Shown: in pieces, positions 1-8,077 of the stretch
How positions within the stretch are numbered: position 1 is the first letter of the stretch
How the letters are laid out: the number at the start of each line of letters is the position of its first letter
Assembly: GCA_016776635.1 (NCBI GenBank)
Contig: JADHSZ010000013.1
Coordinates: 1 to 48,798, forward strand
Direction: 5' to 3'
Length of the DNA: 48,798 nucleotides
From: Alphaproteobacteria bacterium
GTDB lineage: Bacteria; Pseudomonadota; Alphaproteobacteria; UBA11136
Notes under the pieces: model-generated
Databases searched by the model: none
What the model saw: only the letters and a program-made list of their open reading frames with translations
What the model was told of the DNA's origin: nothing
Position numbers and translations under genes: made by a program

Positions 1-791
1 TGATGAAAAAGCGGCTCAAGGCCTTCGCCCGCTGGCTCTGCGAAACCTATTCCGAGGACGCCCGCGTCTATGTGGATACCGCACCGCTGCTGGAAAAACC
101 GCTGGCCGCGCAAACCCCCGTAGGCTGGCAGGGCAAGCATACCAATCTGGTGTCGCGCGACTACGGCTCCTGGCTTTTCCTGGGCGAGGTTCTCACCACT
201 CTGGAAATTCCCCCCGACGGCGCCCAAGAGGACCATTGCGGAACCTGCCGCGACTGTCTCGACATCTGCCCCACGGACGCCTTTCCCGCGCCTTACCAGA
301 TAGACGCCCGGCGCTGTATCTCCTACCTCACCATCGAACACAAAGGCCCCATTGCGCGGGAATTCCGCGCCGCCATGGGCAACCGCATCTTTGGCTGCGA
401 CGACTGTCTGGCGGTCTGTCCCTGGAACAAATACGCGCAAACGGCCCGCGAAACCGCCCTCCAGCCGCGCTCTGAACTCACTGCGCCCAAACTGGCAACC
501 CTCGCGGCCCTCGACGACTCCGCCTTCCGGAACATGTTCGCGGGCACCCCTGTAAAACGGCTGGGCCGCACCCGCTTCCTGCGCAACGTGCTCATCGCGC
601 TCGGGAACAGCGCCGATTCCGCTCTGATTCCCGCCACCAAATCCCACCTCGCCGATCCCGACCCGCTGGTGCGCGGCATGGCGGTCTGGGCGCTCTCACA
701 ATTGCTGAAAAAAAACGCCTTCGCAGCCCTGCGCGCGCGCCATTTGCCCGGCGAACCCGACGCCCATGTACAAGAAGAATGGGCGGGCTGA
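1..791 (+). CDS. queG: Epoxyqueuosine reductase QueG, C-terminal part (5' end outside window)
   Basis: QueG reduces epoxyqueuosine to queuosine in tRNA, the last step of Q34 synthesis, using cobalamin and two [4Fe-4S] clusters. The visible part has the ferredoxin-like region with [16 protein letters not shown] (four Cys), a further Cys in [14 protein letters not shown], and the second cluster motif [20 protein letters not shown]-like tail follows. The frame is open to the window edge. The Met at position 3 lies inside the conserved region ([12 protein letters not shown]), so it is internal and the N-terminal cobalamin-binding part is missing from the window. Family members are about 350-380 residues; about 262 are visible here. 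Identification is firm; the true start cannot be seen. Confidence 0.93.
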   Translation, partial: MKKRLKAFARWLCETYSEDARVYVDTAPLLEKPLAAQTPVGWQGKHTNLVSRDYGSWLFLGEVLTTLEIPPDGAQEDHCGTCRDCLDICPTDAFPAPYQIDARRCISYLTIEHKGPIAREFRAAMGNRIFGCDDCLAVCPWNKYAQTARETALQPRSELTAPKLATLAALDDSAFRNMFAGTPVKRLGRTRFLRNVLIALGNSADSALIPATKSHLADPDPLVRGMAVWALSQLLKKNAFAALRARHLPGEPDAHVQEEWAG

Positions 792-833
792 AGACGAAAA
801 ACTACGCCCCTGTCGTCACCTGACAACCTCAGA

Positions 834-862
834 TTGAATATCTTCCCCTATGCCAATACTAA
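834..862 (+). promoter_or_regulatory. Possible sigma-70 promoter for the GGDEF-EAL gene
   Basis: TTGAAT at 834-839 and TACTAA at 857-862 are separated by 17 bases. They lie in the gap after queG, upstream of the c-di-GMP gene. This is pattern matching only. Confidence 0.35.
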
Positions 863-1005
863 AACAAGGGGGGTTAGGTGTTTATTAATAATTCCGGTCC
901 GATAGTTTACGCCGAATCGTGAACTGCCCGGCACGTATGCGGCGGCGGCAAACCGATTCTGATGGCCTCTGTCTTGGCCGCATATGTCGCAATCAGATTT
1001 TAAAA

Positions 1006-2502
1006 ATGACTCAGAAAATTACCCAGCTCCAGGCGGAAGAAGATCCCCGGCTCACCATTGAACGGCTGCAGAGCCGGGTTCTTGAGTTGGAGGACACGCA
1101 ACAGCGGGTTGAAGCCAGCGCCACCGATACGGTTGCCATGGCGGAAGACCTGCTGGCGGCGCGCAACCAGGCCCAAGAGGCGCTAAAAAAGGCACAGGAA
1201 TACGAAGAAACGATCCGCGAGATGGCCCTCTCCGATCCGCTCACGGGGCTGGCCAACCGCAACGAGTTCCACCGGCGGCTGGAAGAAGCAATCAAGCTTG
1301 CCAAACGGGAAGGAAACTTCGTCGCCCTGATGCTCTTCGACCTTGACCGTTTCAAAGAGGTCAACGATTTATTCGGTCATCCCATCGGCGATGAATTGTT
1401 GAAATTTGTCAGTGCCCAGCTGGTAAACGTCACCCGCGAAACCGACACCGTGGCCAGGCTGGGCGGCGACGAGTTTGCAGTCATCATGCCCAACGTGGAC
1501 GATTCAAACGAAGTCGCGCTGGTGGCCGAAAGACTCATCCATGATCTCTCGCAGCCGGTGACCCTGAGCGGCAGCATGGTCCAGTCCGGGACAAGTATAG
1601 GCATCGGCCTCTATCCCCGTGACGGCGAGGATATTGAAGGGCTTTTCAAAACCACCGACCAGGCCCTGTACGAAGCAAAGCGCGAGGGCCGCAACGGCTA
1701 TCGGTTTTTCGACGAAGCCATAAACGAAAAATCCAGGGCCGGACGAATCCTCGAAAACGACCTGCGGCTGGCAATCGTCCGTGACGAATTTCTGCTGCAC
1801 TACCAGCCGCAATTTCTGACTCCCGGCAATGACATCATAGGTGTGGAAGCACTGGTCCGTTGGCGGCACCCGGCACGGGGACTGGTAATGCCGGTGGACT
1901 TCATTGAAGCCGCCGAACATAACGGTTTGATGTGCGACATCGGGCGCAGAGTGATTTCAGCAGCGTGCAGACAGGGCAAAGCATGGGAAGAGGCGGGACT
2001 TCCGCCATTTCAGATCGCCATCAATATTTCGCCCCGGCAGTTCCAGAAAGACGACTTCGTGTCCATGATAAAAGATATCCTCGATCAAACCGGCTTCGAT
2101 CCCAAACGGCTGGAATTGGAGATCACCGAATCGGTGATGATGGAGAATACCGATCAGGCTATCGAGAAGCTTCACCGCCTGCGGGAGCTTGGGGCCAGTT
2201 TGTCCATTGATGATTTCGGAACCGGCTATTCATCGCTGGCCTATCTGAAACGGTTCCCCATCCAGAAACTGAAAATCGACCGCTCCTTTACGCAGAATCT
2301 GACCACCGACCCCAAGGACGCGGCCATCGCGGAGGCCGTGATCAATCTGGGGAAATGTCTTGGCGTGGAGGTTCTCGCGGAGGGTGCCGAAACAAAGGAC
2401 CAGGTTGATGTTCTCATCGATAAGGGGTGTTCGAGATTCCAGGGATTCTATTTCAGCCGACCGGTTGCCGTGGAGGATTTCGTCAAACTGTTTTCGTCTT
2501 AA
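1006..2502 (+). CDS. GGDEF-EAL cyclic-di-GMP signalling protein
   Basis: Probable bifunctional diguanylate cyclase/phosphodiesterase. Residues 1-72 (from the ATG at 1006) form a polar, heptad-rich coiled coil with no membrane segment, so the protein is probably cytoplasmic. The GGDEF domain follows, with the intact signature GGDEF at 153-157 and an RETD inhibitory (RxxD) site five residues before it. The EAL domain keeps E281-A-L, NISPRQF, ELEITES, DDFGTGYSS, KIDRSF and AEGAET, the residues that bind metal and c-di-GMP in active phosphodiesterases. Both halves therefore look catalytically competent. A GTG at 919 would add 29 residues rich in Arg and Cys that look non-coding, so the ATG is preferred, though neither start has a strong RBS. 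No partner or input domain is apparent apart from the coiled coil. Confidence 0.9.
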   Translation: MTQKITQLQAEEDPRLTIERLQSRVLELEDTQQRVEASATDTVAMAEDLLAARNQAQEALKKAQEYEETIREMALSDPLTGLANRNEFHRRLEEAIKLAKREGNFVALMLFDLDRFKEVNDLFGHPIGDELLKFVSAQLVNVTRETDTVARLGGDEFAVIMPNVDDSNEVALVAERLIHDLSQPVTLSGSMVQSGTSIGIGLYPRDGEDIEGLFKTTDQALYEAKREGRNGYRFFDEAINEKSRAGRILENDLRLAIVRDEFLLHYQPQFLTPGNDIIGVEALVRWRHPARGLVMPVDFIEAAEHNGLMCDIGRRVISAACRQGKAWEEAGLPPFQIAINISPRQFQKDDFVSMIKDILDQTGFDPKRLELEITESVMMENTDQAIEKLHRLRELGASLSIDDFGTGYSSLAYLKRFPIQKLKIDRSFTQNLTTDPKDAAIAEAVINLGKCLGVEVLAEGAETKDQVDVLIDKGCSRFQGFYFSRPVAVEDFVKLFSS

Positions 2503-2585
2503 GCTATTCAGCGGAGAAACGGAAACACACGGGAACAAAGCTCTCCCCACACCCGCCCAAGCCCACAAGGAATGAACAAAGCCGA

Positions 2586-3113
2586 CTAATCGAACAGGGA
2601 ATCGATGTCCGACTGATCGAGAGCTTCTTCGGTCTCCAGGGCGGGGCCATGCAGAAGTTTTTCATCTTCCGTCTGTTCGGATTTTTCCACGTCTATCTTG
2701 GCGATTTCATCCTTACCCCAGATATCGATCAGGGCACAGACCCGTTCTTCCACATAGGTGACCGATTTCACGATCTTCGAGACCCGCTGGCCCGTAATGT
2801 CCTGGAAAGAACAGGCTTCGTAGACATCGTTGCCGTTGTTTTCGATTTTGTCGAGAAGAGCCAGTTGATCGGAGTCGGTGATCGCCTTGCGCAGTCCCTC
2901 CACGGCGGCCATGTTGTCGTCCATCCGGCCCATGATGGTGTTGGTGGCTTCTTCCGTGGCGTGAACGATGGCATCGAGCTGTTCACCCATGCTCTCGAAC
3001 TGTTTTTTCTCGTCGTCGCCCTTGTTGATGGCGGCAATTTCCTGGCGCACCCGTTCGATGTAATGGAACAGGCCAGTCAATTCCTTGCGCAAAAGCTTGT
3101 CGTCATCGGTCAT
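2586..3113 (-). CDS. cheZ: Chemotaxis protein phosphatase CheZ
   Basis: CheZ dephosphorylates CheY-P and so resets the flagellar motor signal. The 175-residue protein is predicted to be mostly long helices. It carries the active-site motif SFQDITGQRVSKIV, in which D105 and Q109 match the Asp and Gln of the enterobacterial enzyme (QDLTGQ). It ends with an acidic linker and the tail QSDIDSLFD, matching the C-terminal CheY-binding peptide of CheZ. No che or fli operon is adjacent, so the gene stands alone between the c-di-GMP protein and pip. It is one of two clear motility links in the window, with the flagellin-like gene near 42 kb. Confidence 0.9.
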   Translation of the reverse strand: MTDDDKLLRKELTGLFHYIERVRQEIAAINKGDDEKKQFESMGEQLDAIVHATEEATNTIMGRMDDNMAAVEGLRKAITDSDQLALLDKIENNGNDVYEACSFQDITGQRVSKIVKSVTYVEERVCALIDIWGKDEIAKIDVEKSEQTEDEKLLHGPALETEEALDQSDIDSLFD

Positions 3114-3280
3114 GGCGGGGATGGATCCTATTTTTAGTTTCGGCCCTATTGGCAGCGACGATAATAAGACGCTCTTTAATAAGAGATTATTAACGATAAG
3201 AGATTGTCGATTGTCCGGGGTGAAATGGGGGTGAAGCGCGAAATTCTGTCCAACAGATAGGAGCGGGCTATTTGTCCCGG

Positions 3281-4267
3281 CTAACTCGAAACCCGGGCCA
3301 GCCGTTTCCCCATGCCGTCCACCGCCTTGGCCAGCGCCTTGGCGATGGCCGGCTCACCCGCCGAATGACCGCTGCCGGGCACAATCTCGAGACGGCAGTT
3401 CTCCCCCCAAGCATGGGCGAGCGCCTCGGCCGTGGCCGGCGGGCACAACAGGTCATAGCGGCCCTGGACCATATGGCCGGGAATGTCGCAGAGCCGCTCA
3501 GCGTCTTTCAAAAGCTGGTTGGGTTTGAGGAAGAAATCGCGGGCCATGTAATGCCATTCCACATAGGGTGAGGAGGGCTCCCCCTCGCGCGCTGCCGCGG
3601 CCTCCAAACTTTCCGGCAGGGCCTCGCTTTCGGGGAGGAGTTCCGAGAGCGCCCGTTCGTAATCATGCCAGACCCAGCCCGCGCCGCGCCGCGTTGCCGC
3701 GTCCTTGCTTTCCATGCGCTTGCCCCAGGCGGCCACGGGATCGCCGCGCTCGGCCTCGGGTAACAGCTCGGTAAAGGCCCGCCACAGTTCGGGACGGAAA
3801 TTCTGGGCCGCACTCTCGAAGGCCCATTTGCATTCCTCTCCGGTACCGAGGAAAACCGCGCGCAGGACCATACCGCTCACGCGTTCGGGATAGGCTTGCG
3901 CATAGGCCACGGCCAGGGTCGAACCCCAGGAACCGCCCACCAGCATCCAGCGCTCGATCTCCAGCGCCTCGCGGATGCGTTCCAGATCGGCAACCAGATG
4001 GCCGGTGCTGTTATCCTCAAGACACCCCTTGGGCGTGCTCAGCCCACAGCCGCGCTGGTCGAACAGAACCGCGTGAAAGACCTTGCCGTTGAAAAGCCGG
4101 CGCTGGGCCTTTTGGCAACTGCTGCCCGGCCCGCCATGGAGAAAGACTGCCGCCACACCCTGGGGGGTGCCGTTCTGTTCCACATAAAGCGTATGGGTGG
4201 CGTCCACCGCCAGCCGTTGCGACTGGAAAGGTTCAGGCGGGGATGTGGATGGGCTTTTTGGACTCAT
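3281..4267 (-). CDS. pip: Prolyl aminopeptidase (proline iminopeptidase, peptidase S33)
   Basis: Cytoplasmic alpha/beta hydrolase that removes N-terminal proline from peptides. Motifs are in order: HGGPG oxyanion motif (44-48), DQRGCGLS (70-77), nucleophile elbow GGSWGS with S113, and the acid and base D272 (GRYDLLCP) and H301 (GSGHSAG). The helical cap with HDYERALSELLP is also present. The length of 328 residues is normal. Its start overlaps the 3' end of the upstream STAS gene by 35 bases, so the two are probably co-transcribed. The first 13 residues are Ser/Pro-rich and not conserved, so the exact start is slightly uncertain. Confidence 0.92.
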   Translation of the reverse strand: MSPKSPSTSPPEPFQSQRLAVDATHTLYVEQNGTPQGVAAVFLHGGPGSSCQKAQRRLFNGKVFHAVLFDQRGCGLSTPKGCLEDNSTGHLVADLERIREALEIERWMLVGGSWGSTLAVAYAQAYPERVSGMVLRAVFLGTGEECKWAFESAAQNFRPELWRAFTELLPEAERGDPVAAWGKRMESKDAATRRGAGWVWHDYERALSELLPESEALPESLEAAAAREGEPSSPYVEWHYMARDFFLKPNQLLKDAERLCDIPGHMVQGRYDLLCPPATAEALAHAWGENCRLEIVPGSGHSAGEPAIAKALAKAVDGMGKRLARVSS

Positions 4268-4643
4268 GGGCGGTCACGCGGGCAAGGGATGAAACGGAGG
4301 GACCGGCGAGCTGGCACAGGCCATCCTCAAGGGTGTCGCACAGGGGAAAGACCCGATGCAACCGCGAGAGTTCCAGAACCAGCACCACCCCCGGGCTGGG
4401 CGCCACAAGGGAAAAGCCGATACCGCTGCGCAGGGCGCAGTGATAAACCTCCACCAGGCTCGCCACGCCGGAGCCGTCGATATGGTGGACCTCCCGCATA
4501 TCCACCAACAGGGGCGCGCCCTCGCCGAGACAGTCGAACAGCACCTTGCGGGTGGCGGGCGTGGAATCCAACAGGAAGTCGCCGCTCAGCAAGACCACGT
4601 AACAAACGCCTTCCCGCCTGATGGAATATTCGAATGGAGTCAT
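4233..4643 (-). CDS. STAS-domain protein (anti-sigma factor antagonist-like)
   Basis: A single STAS domain of 136 residues. The fold signature is VVLLSGDFLLDSTPATRKVLFDCL followed by LLVDMREVHHIDGSGVASLVEVY. S58 in DGSGV sits at the usual phosphorylation site of SpoIIAA-type antagonists. Such proteins bind anti-sigma kinases in partner-switching systems, and some act in chemotaxis or c-di-GMP circuits. No kinase or PP2C phosphatase partner is in the window. The last 35 bases overlap the start of pip in another frame, which is longer than usual and could couple their translation. The C-terminal 25 residues extend past the domain. Confidence 0.8.
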   Translation of the reverse strand: MTPFEYSIRREGVCYVVLLSGDFLLDSTPATRKVLFDCLGEGAPLLVDMREVHHIDGSGVASLVEVYHCALRSGIGFSLVAPSPGVVLVLELSRLHRVFPLCDTLEDGLCQLAGPSVSSLARVTAHESKKPIHIPA

Positions 4644-4948
4644 GTCCTGTCTTTTTTCCGGGGCTTTTCAGGGCGTTTTTCCGCAGCTTTACAGGAAGGG
4701 CTTATACCCCGCCCGCGCCCTTCTCGCCATCATTGTCGATTTTATTCCGGCACTCATTTTGGCGGATAATTGCTGCTAAAGTGTGAATCCCCTTCTCAAT
4801 ATTAAAAGAAAATTACTCCCCCATTAACCCTTGAGGAATTGACGCCCCGCCCCGCAACGGTGAAACTCCCCCTGTCGTCCCGCGCCCGTTGCGCGGAGCC
4901 ACGCCCAAGCCCGTTCCGGGCACCATGACAGAGTGAGGGAGAGCGAGT
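4644..4948. other. 305-bp divergent intergenic region, no gene seen
   Basis: This gap lies between two divergent genes (STAS and an unknown protein). The middle (about 4780-4840) is AT-rich and probably holds promoters for both directions. I found no strong paired -35/-10 boxes, hairpin terminator or RNA gene. Confidence 0.4.
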
Positions 4949-5476
4949 GTGACATTCTGGTTTGTCTATGATGCCAAAAGCTGGTCACCGCAAGACGGGG
5001 AAGTGGCTGATATCCTTCCGCCCGGCGTTTCCTTCAACAGAATCGCCAGCTTCGAGGACAATGCCGGTCACCCGCTATTCGCCCTCCTCTATCACACCGA
5101 TGGGCTGCGCGCTTTTAACATGGGTCTGATCGAGGCCGAAGCCGATGACCTTCCCGCCGCCCTGCTCGCCGACGAAGCGGGGCGCTTTTCCCGTATCTTC
5201 GGACCCTTCACGGCGGCCCATATTCAGGAAAGTCTGGTCCGCCTGCACGGCTTTACCCTCACCAAATCCACCATCGAGGACACCCTCTCCATGATCAGCG
5301 CCCTACAGGCGGTGCGCCAGCGTCTTTCGGCACTGGGCCGGCTGGAGGAATGGAATGAAAGGATGGAAACCATGGGCGTGTCGCTGGGCGCCCTGGTGGA
5401 GGAACTGCAATACAGCCCCAGCCAAACCCCCGAACATCTCTTCGCCCCGCTCAATCCGGCGTCCCCGAAAAAATAG
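4949..5476 (+). CDS. Conserved-looking hypothetical protein, 175 aa
   Basis: I do not recognise a family. The protein has no signal peptide or membrane segment. It has a mixed alpha/beta N-terminal half starting MTFWFVYDAKSW, then a helical C-terminal half (about 110-155) with a Leu/Gln/Arg-rich stretch that could form a coiled coil, and a Pro-rich tail. The GTG start at 4949 is chosen because a purine-rich RBS (gagggagag) lies about 6 bases upstream. An ATG slightly earlier runs into a stop after three codons. Codon use matches its neighbours, which supports a real gene. It is followed by a convergent small exported protein gene. Confidence 0.65.
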   Translation: MTFWFVYDAKSWSPQDGEVADILPPGVSFNRIASFEDNAGHPLFALLYHTDGLRAFNMGLIEAEADDLPAALLADEAGRFSRIFGPFTAAHIQESLVRLHGFTLTKSTIEDTLSMISALQAVRQRLSALGRLEEWNERMETMGVSLGALVEELQYSPSQTPEHLFAPLNPASPKK

Positions 5477-5511
5477 GCTAAAAAATAAGACGCCAGATTC
5501 AGGTGCCGGAC

Positions 5512-5835
5512 TCAATTGCACCGGTCACGGTCGGAATCAATAAGGCAGAGATCACAAACCTGCATTCCGGCACCAGCCAGACACAGGGACTTTTCCCGGC
5601 AGATATATCCGCCCCGCGCAGCGGGAACCACCTGCGCACAGACCAACAGGGGAATGCCGGTGGCCGGCGACAGCGAAGCCGGCAGAACCGGGATGGCCTC
5701 CAGGCGGGGCCATGTTTCCCGCACCTCTCCATTAGCCAACACCGGGGAATCGGGAACCAACAGCACTCCCGCCGCCACCAACGCGGAGACAACAAGAAAC
5801 ACAGGGCGAAACACATACTTCATGGGGGAAATCAT
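5512..5835 (-). CDS. Small Cys-rich exported hypothetical protein
   Basis: The predicted product is 107 residues with an N-terminal signal sequence (KYVFRPVFLVVSALVAAGVLL, then VLA before the mature part) and a short mature domain of about 70 residues. That domain contains five Cys, four of them in the last 30 residues (YICREKSLCL, VCDLCL, DRCN), which suggests disulfides in the periplasm. No family is recognised. The start at 5835 has an AAAAGG element close upstream; an in-frame ATG at 5823 is an alternative. It is divergent from the Rap1a-like gene. There is also open frame on the opposite strand, but only this strand gives a credible secreted protein. Confidence 0.45.
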   Translation of the reverse strand: MISPMKYVFRPVFLVVSALVAAGVLLVPDSPVLANGEVRETWPRLEAIPVLPASLSPATGIPLLVCAQVVPAARGGYICREKSLCLAGAGMQVCDLCLIDSDRDRCN

Positions 5836-5952
5836 GATCCTTTTCCCCTGTTCCCGTCAAATATCCGGTTGCGGATAGCCGCTTGGCGGAGGCGCGGTTC
5901 CCCGGCTAGACTCGGGCCAAGATAAAACCGTATTCCCGCAGGAGAGAAAACC

Positions 5953-6312
5953 ATGAGACATCGTTCATGCGCGCGTTTCATGTTGGTGCTGGGCGCATTA
6001 TTGCTCGGTCTGACGCGCCCATCCCCAGCCCCCCAGGCACAGGAAACCGCGGATTTCTTTTCCGGCGAAGAGCTGTTCGAGGCCTGCCAGATATCAAAGG
6101 AATACTGTCTGGGTTATGTGACGGCCGTGGCCGACGTTATGTTGCGGGTCAAGCCCCTCTACGGGGTTGAATCCTGTCCTCCCCCCGGCACCAGCAAAGG
6201 CCAGAAGGCCGACACCGTCACCGCCTGGCTCGAAGCCAATCCCGACCTGCGCTACCTCAACGCCGCCAGCCTCACGGCCAAGGGTCTGGCCGCCGGCTTT
6301 CCCTGCGAATAA
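5953..6312 (+). CDS. Rap1a/Tai-family exported protein
   Basis: A 119-residue protein with a signal peptide (cleavage near AQA, about residue 30). The mature domain has the family pattern: Cys in FEACQIS, YCLGYVTAVADVM, a Cys-Pro loop (ESCPPPGTSKGQKADTVTAWLEANPDLR) and the terminal FPCE. The four mature Cys probably pair as disulfides. The family is named after Serratia Rap1a and related immunity proteins for type VI effectors (Tai), but most members are periplasmic proteins of unknown role. No effector or type VI gene is nearby, so an immunity role is not supported here. RBS ggagag lies upstream of the ATG. Confidence 0.7.
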   Translation: MRHRSCARFMLVLGALLLGLTRPSPAPQAQETADFFSGEELFEACQISKEYCLGYVTAVADVMLRVKPLYGVESCPPPGTSKGQKADTVTAWLEANPDLRYLNAASLTAKGLAAGFPCE

Positions 6313-6321
6313 GGGGGCCGT

Positions 6322-6672
6322 TTACAGCTTGCTGGTGGTGGAGCGGATGGTCTCGGTAAGGATGTGGAGAAGGCCGCGGATAAAGGGGTCCGCCTTATCG
6401 AGCTTAGCGTTGAATTTCATGCGGGACACCACGAAGGCCATGGTACCCTCCACGGCCCGCGCCGAGGCCATGCGCGGCTTCTCGTCGATCAACGCCATCT
6501 CGCCGAAAATCCCCCCCGGGCCGATGACGCCCAGCACGTTCTCCTTGCCGTCGATAGTCTTGGCGATCTCTACCTTGCCCGACTGGATGACATAGGCGCA
6601 GTCGGCGCGATCGCCCTCGTGGAAAAAATATTCCCCGGCGGCGCATGCCTTGCGGTCTTGTGTATCGCTCAT
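6322..6672 (-). CDS. Single-domain cyclic-nucleotide-binding (Crp-like sensor) protein
   Basis: A 116-residue cNMP-binding domain without a DNA-binding domain. The beta-roll is clear: AAGEYFFHEGDRADCAYVIQSGKVEI, then GPGGIFGEMALIDEKPRMASARAVE. This contains the phosphate-binding cassette FGEMALIDEKPRMASA, with the Glu and Arg that bind the cyclic nucleotide. Such stand-alone domains often gate or regulate a partner, which is not identifiable here. The open frame extends upstream to 6864, but that part encodes an unrelated stretch. The ATG at 6672 (MSDTQDRKAC) directly precedes the domain and is chosen. It ends 9 bases from the convergent Rap1a-like gene. Confidence 0.8.
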   Translation of the reverse strand: MSDTQDRKACAAGEYFFHEGDRADCAYVIQSGKVEIAKTIDGKENVLGVIGPGGIFGEMALIDEKPRMASARAVEGTMAFVVSRMKFNAKLDKADPFIRGLLHILTETIRSTTSKL

Positions 6673-6764
6673 CAGCTTTATTTTCCCGTGCCGTCCGGGC
6701 GCCTGCGGCTGCGCAACGCCCCCTCTTTCAAAAATCACCATGACTATGAAAGAAATTACCAGGG

Positions 6765-6794
6765 TTGAAAACCCTGAGAGTATTTCCGTTATAA
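6765..6794 (+). promoter_or_regulatory. Possible sigma-70 promoter for the DUF3012 lipoprotein gene
   Basis: TTGAAA (6765-6770) and TTATAA (6789-6794) are separated by 18 bases, in the gap upstream of the lipoprotein gene. This would give a leader of about 100 bases. Confidence 0.4.
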
Positions 6795-6903
6795 GAAAAG
6801 GGGGGCCGTGCGTCCCTTTCCGACTCGCAGCACAGCGTTGACCGCAACGCCGGCCATGGCCCATGATCGGGGTCGCGCAACTTCACATGAAGGAAGACAC
6901 TCC

Positions 6904-7083
6904 ATGTTCGTATCATTAAGAAAAATCACCCTCTCCGCCCTGACCCTGGCCTTCGTCGGCGGACTTGCCGCCTGCGCGCCGGAGGAAGGCAGCCCCGAAT
7001 GGTGCGAAAACATGAAACAAAAGGCCAAGGAGGAATGGACCGTCAAGGAAGCCACGGCCTATACCGAGAACTGTCTCTTTTAG
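6904..7083 (+). CDS. Small DUF3012 lipoprotein
   Basis: A 59-residue lipoprotein. The signal peptide ends in a lipobox (GLAAC) with the lipidated Cys at residue 24. The mature part, APEEGSPEWCENMKQKAKEEW then TVKEATAYTENCLF, matches the DUF3012 pattern: GS.xWC, a W/T.xEA motif and a C-terminal CxF. Function is unknown. The ATG at 6904 has a good RBS (GAAGGA). The frame is open further upstream, but that part lacks a signal sequence. The TAG stop overlaps the first bases of the inverted-repeat element at 7082-7347, so the element abuts or supplies the gene's end. Confidence 0.75.
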   Translation: MFVSLRKITLSALTLAFVGGLAACAPEEGSPEWCENMKQKAKEEWTVKEATAYTENCLF

Positions 7084-7347
7084 AGTCTTTCTGGCCAATA
7101 TTGACTCGCTCTGACCGAGAGAATTTGGGCTTGGAGTAGAAGCGCTTTGCGGAGCGTAGCGGCGCTACGGTCAATAAGCGCGACGCACGCCAAGCCCAAA
7201 TGCTCCGGCCCCGCTGGGGTGGCCCGTGGCGGGCGTCCGCTGTGTTGCGCCATTTGCCCGATGCCCCACATCGCGCCGCGCGGCGCGCCTAGCGGACCGC
7301 CAAGCCACATACCATCAGAGCGGGTCAATATTGGCCAGAAAGACTCT
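7082..7347. repeat. 266-bp MITE-like element with 33-bp terminal inverted repeats
   Basis: The ends at 7082-7114 and 7315-7347 are inverted repeats of 33 bases with one mismatch, starting AGAGTCTTTCTGGCCAATAT. The interior is highly structured. A nested hairpin at 7123-7201 has outer arms ATTTGGGCTTGG/CCAAGCCCAAAT, inner arms AGCGCTT/AAGCGC and a core CGTAGC-GGC-GCTACG. A second, imperfect inverted repeat pairs GGGCGTCCGCT with AGCGGACCGCC (about 7231-7301). No transposase or convincing ORF is inside. It fills most of the 312-bp gap between the lipoprotein and hydroxylase genes. It could be a non-autonomous mobile element or a structured RNA. I see no clear target-site duplication. Confidence 0.7.
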
Positions 7348-7395
7348 GACCGTTTTAGGCCCCCGCGTGGGACGACGCCTCCCGGAACCTATAAA

Positions 7396-7974
7396 TCAGA
7401 CCAGGTTTTCCCGCTTCAGCAGGGCCATCACCTCAGGCGTCAGTTGCGGCGGCGGCGGTGGGTCGGCGCGGAAGGGATTGCGGAAATCCATCAACAGTAC
7501 GATGCGCGCCTCATCACTGCGATTCCAGGCCTCGTGCTCGACGGAATCGTCGAACACCATACAGCGCCCCGCCTGCCACTCTCTGGTTTCGCCGCCCACG
7601 CGCAGGCCACAGCCGGGCGGTATATCAAGGCCCAGATGACAGCGCAGATAATGACCGGCATAGCTTTCGAATCCGCGATGGGGTTTGATATGGGCGCCGC
7701 CTGCCAGGCGCGAGAACCCCGCCGTGACCATGCCGGGCACCGCTTCCACCAGCCGCGCCGTAGCCGGACAACGCGCACAGTTGGCATCCATGCGGCGGCC
7801 AAAAGCATACAGCCCGAAGGCGTCCCAGCCGCTTTCTCCATAGAGATCATGCTCGGGCCAGGCGAGATAGTTCCCAACATCTAGTTCCTGCGCTTCCGAG
7901 AGCACCCTGCGCCACTCGGATTCCAGCGCCGGGATAAAAGAAAATTCCGCCCTATCTAAGGTATTAAAAAACAT
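7396..7974 (-). CDS. Aspartyl/asparaginyl beta-hydroxylase-family dioxygenase
   Basis: A 192-residue Fe(II)/2-oxoglutarate dioxygenase of the AspH/LpxO fold. The iron ligands are in HIKPHRG (about 95-101) and the later EHEAWN; the 2-oxoglutarate-anchoring Arg is probably in ARIVLLMDF. RCHLGLDIPPGCGLRVGGE and CMVFDDSVEHEAWNRS are characteristic of the family. Bacterial members hydroxylate lipid A acyl chains or other substrates, and the substrate here cannot be told. No transmembrane segment is seen. The ATG at 7974 has a strong RBS (GGGAGGATC). It stands alone, divergent from ppa, with the 266-bp repeat element just downstream. Confidence 0.85.
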   Translation of the reverse strand: MFFNTLDRAEFSFIPALESEWRRVLSEAQELDVGNYLAWPEHDLYGESGWDAFGLYAFGRRMDANCARCPATARLVEAVPGMVTAGFSRLAGGAHIKPHRGFESYAGHYLRCHLGLDIPPGCGLRVGGETREWQAGRCMVFDDSVEHEAWNRSDEARIVLLMDFRNPFRADPPPPPQLTPEVMALLKRENLV

Positions 7975-8077
7975 GATCCTCCCTTCCCCGGCATGGGGTG
8001 TTTACATTCTCCCGTATCCGTAGGAGCCTGCGGGGACGCCACGTATCCGCCGCCATCATAGAAGGCCATGAGCCGCC

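Noticed and set aside
919..1005. GTG start giving a longer GGDEF-EAL protein
   Set aside because: The extra 29 residues are Arg/Cys-rich without family similarity; the ATG at 1006 begins the coiled coil. Neither start has a strong RBS, so some doubt remains.
4755..4790. Sigma-54 promoter (TGGCGG...TTGCTG) upstream of the 4949 gene
   Set aside because: The GG-GC spacing is one base too short.
5953..6312. Type VI immunity protein role for the Rap1a/Tai-like protein
   Set aside because: No effector or type VI gene nearby; most family members have no proven immunity role.
7082..7347. A classical IS with transposase or a TA target duplication
   Set aside because: No transposase ORF, and the right end is followed by GA rather than a matching duplicated TA.
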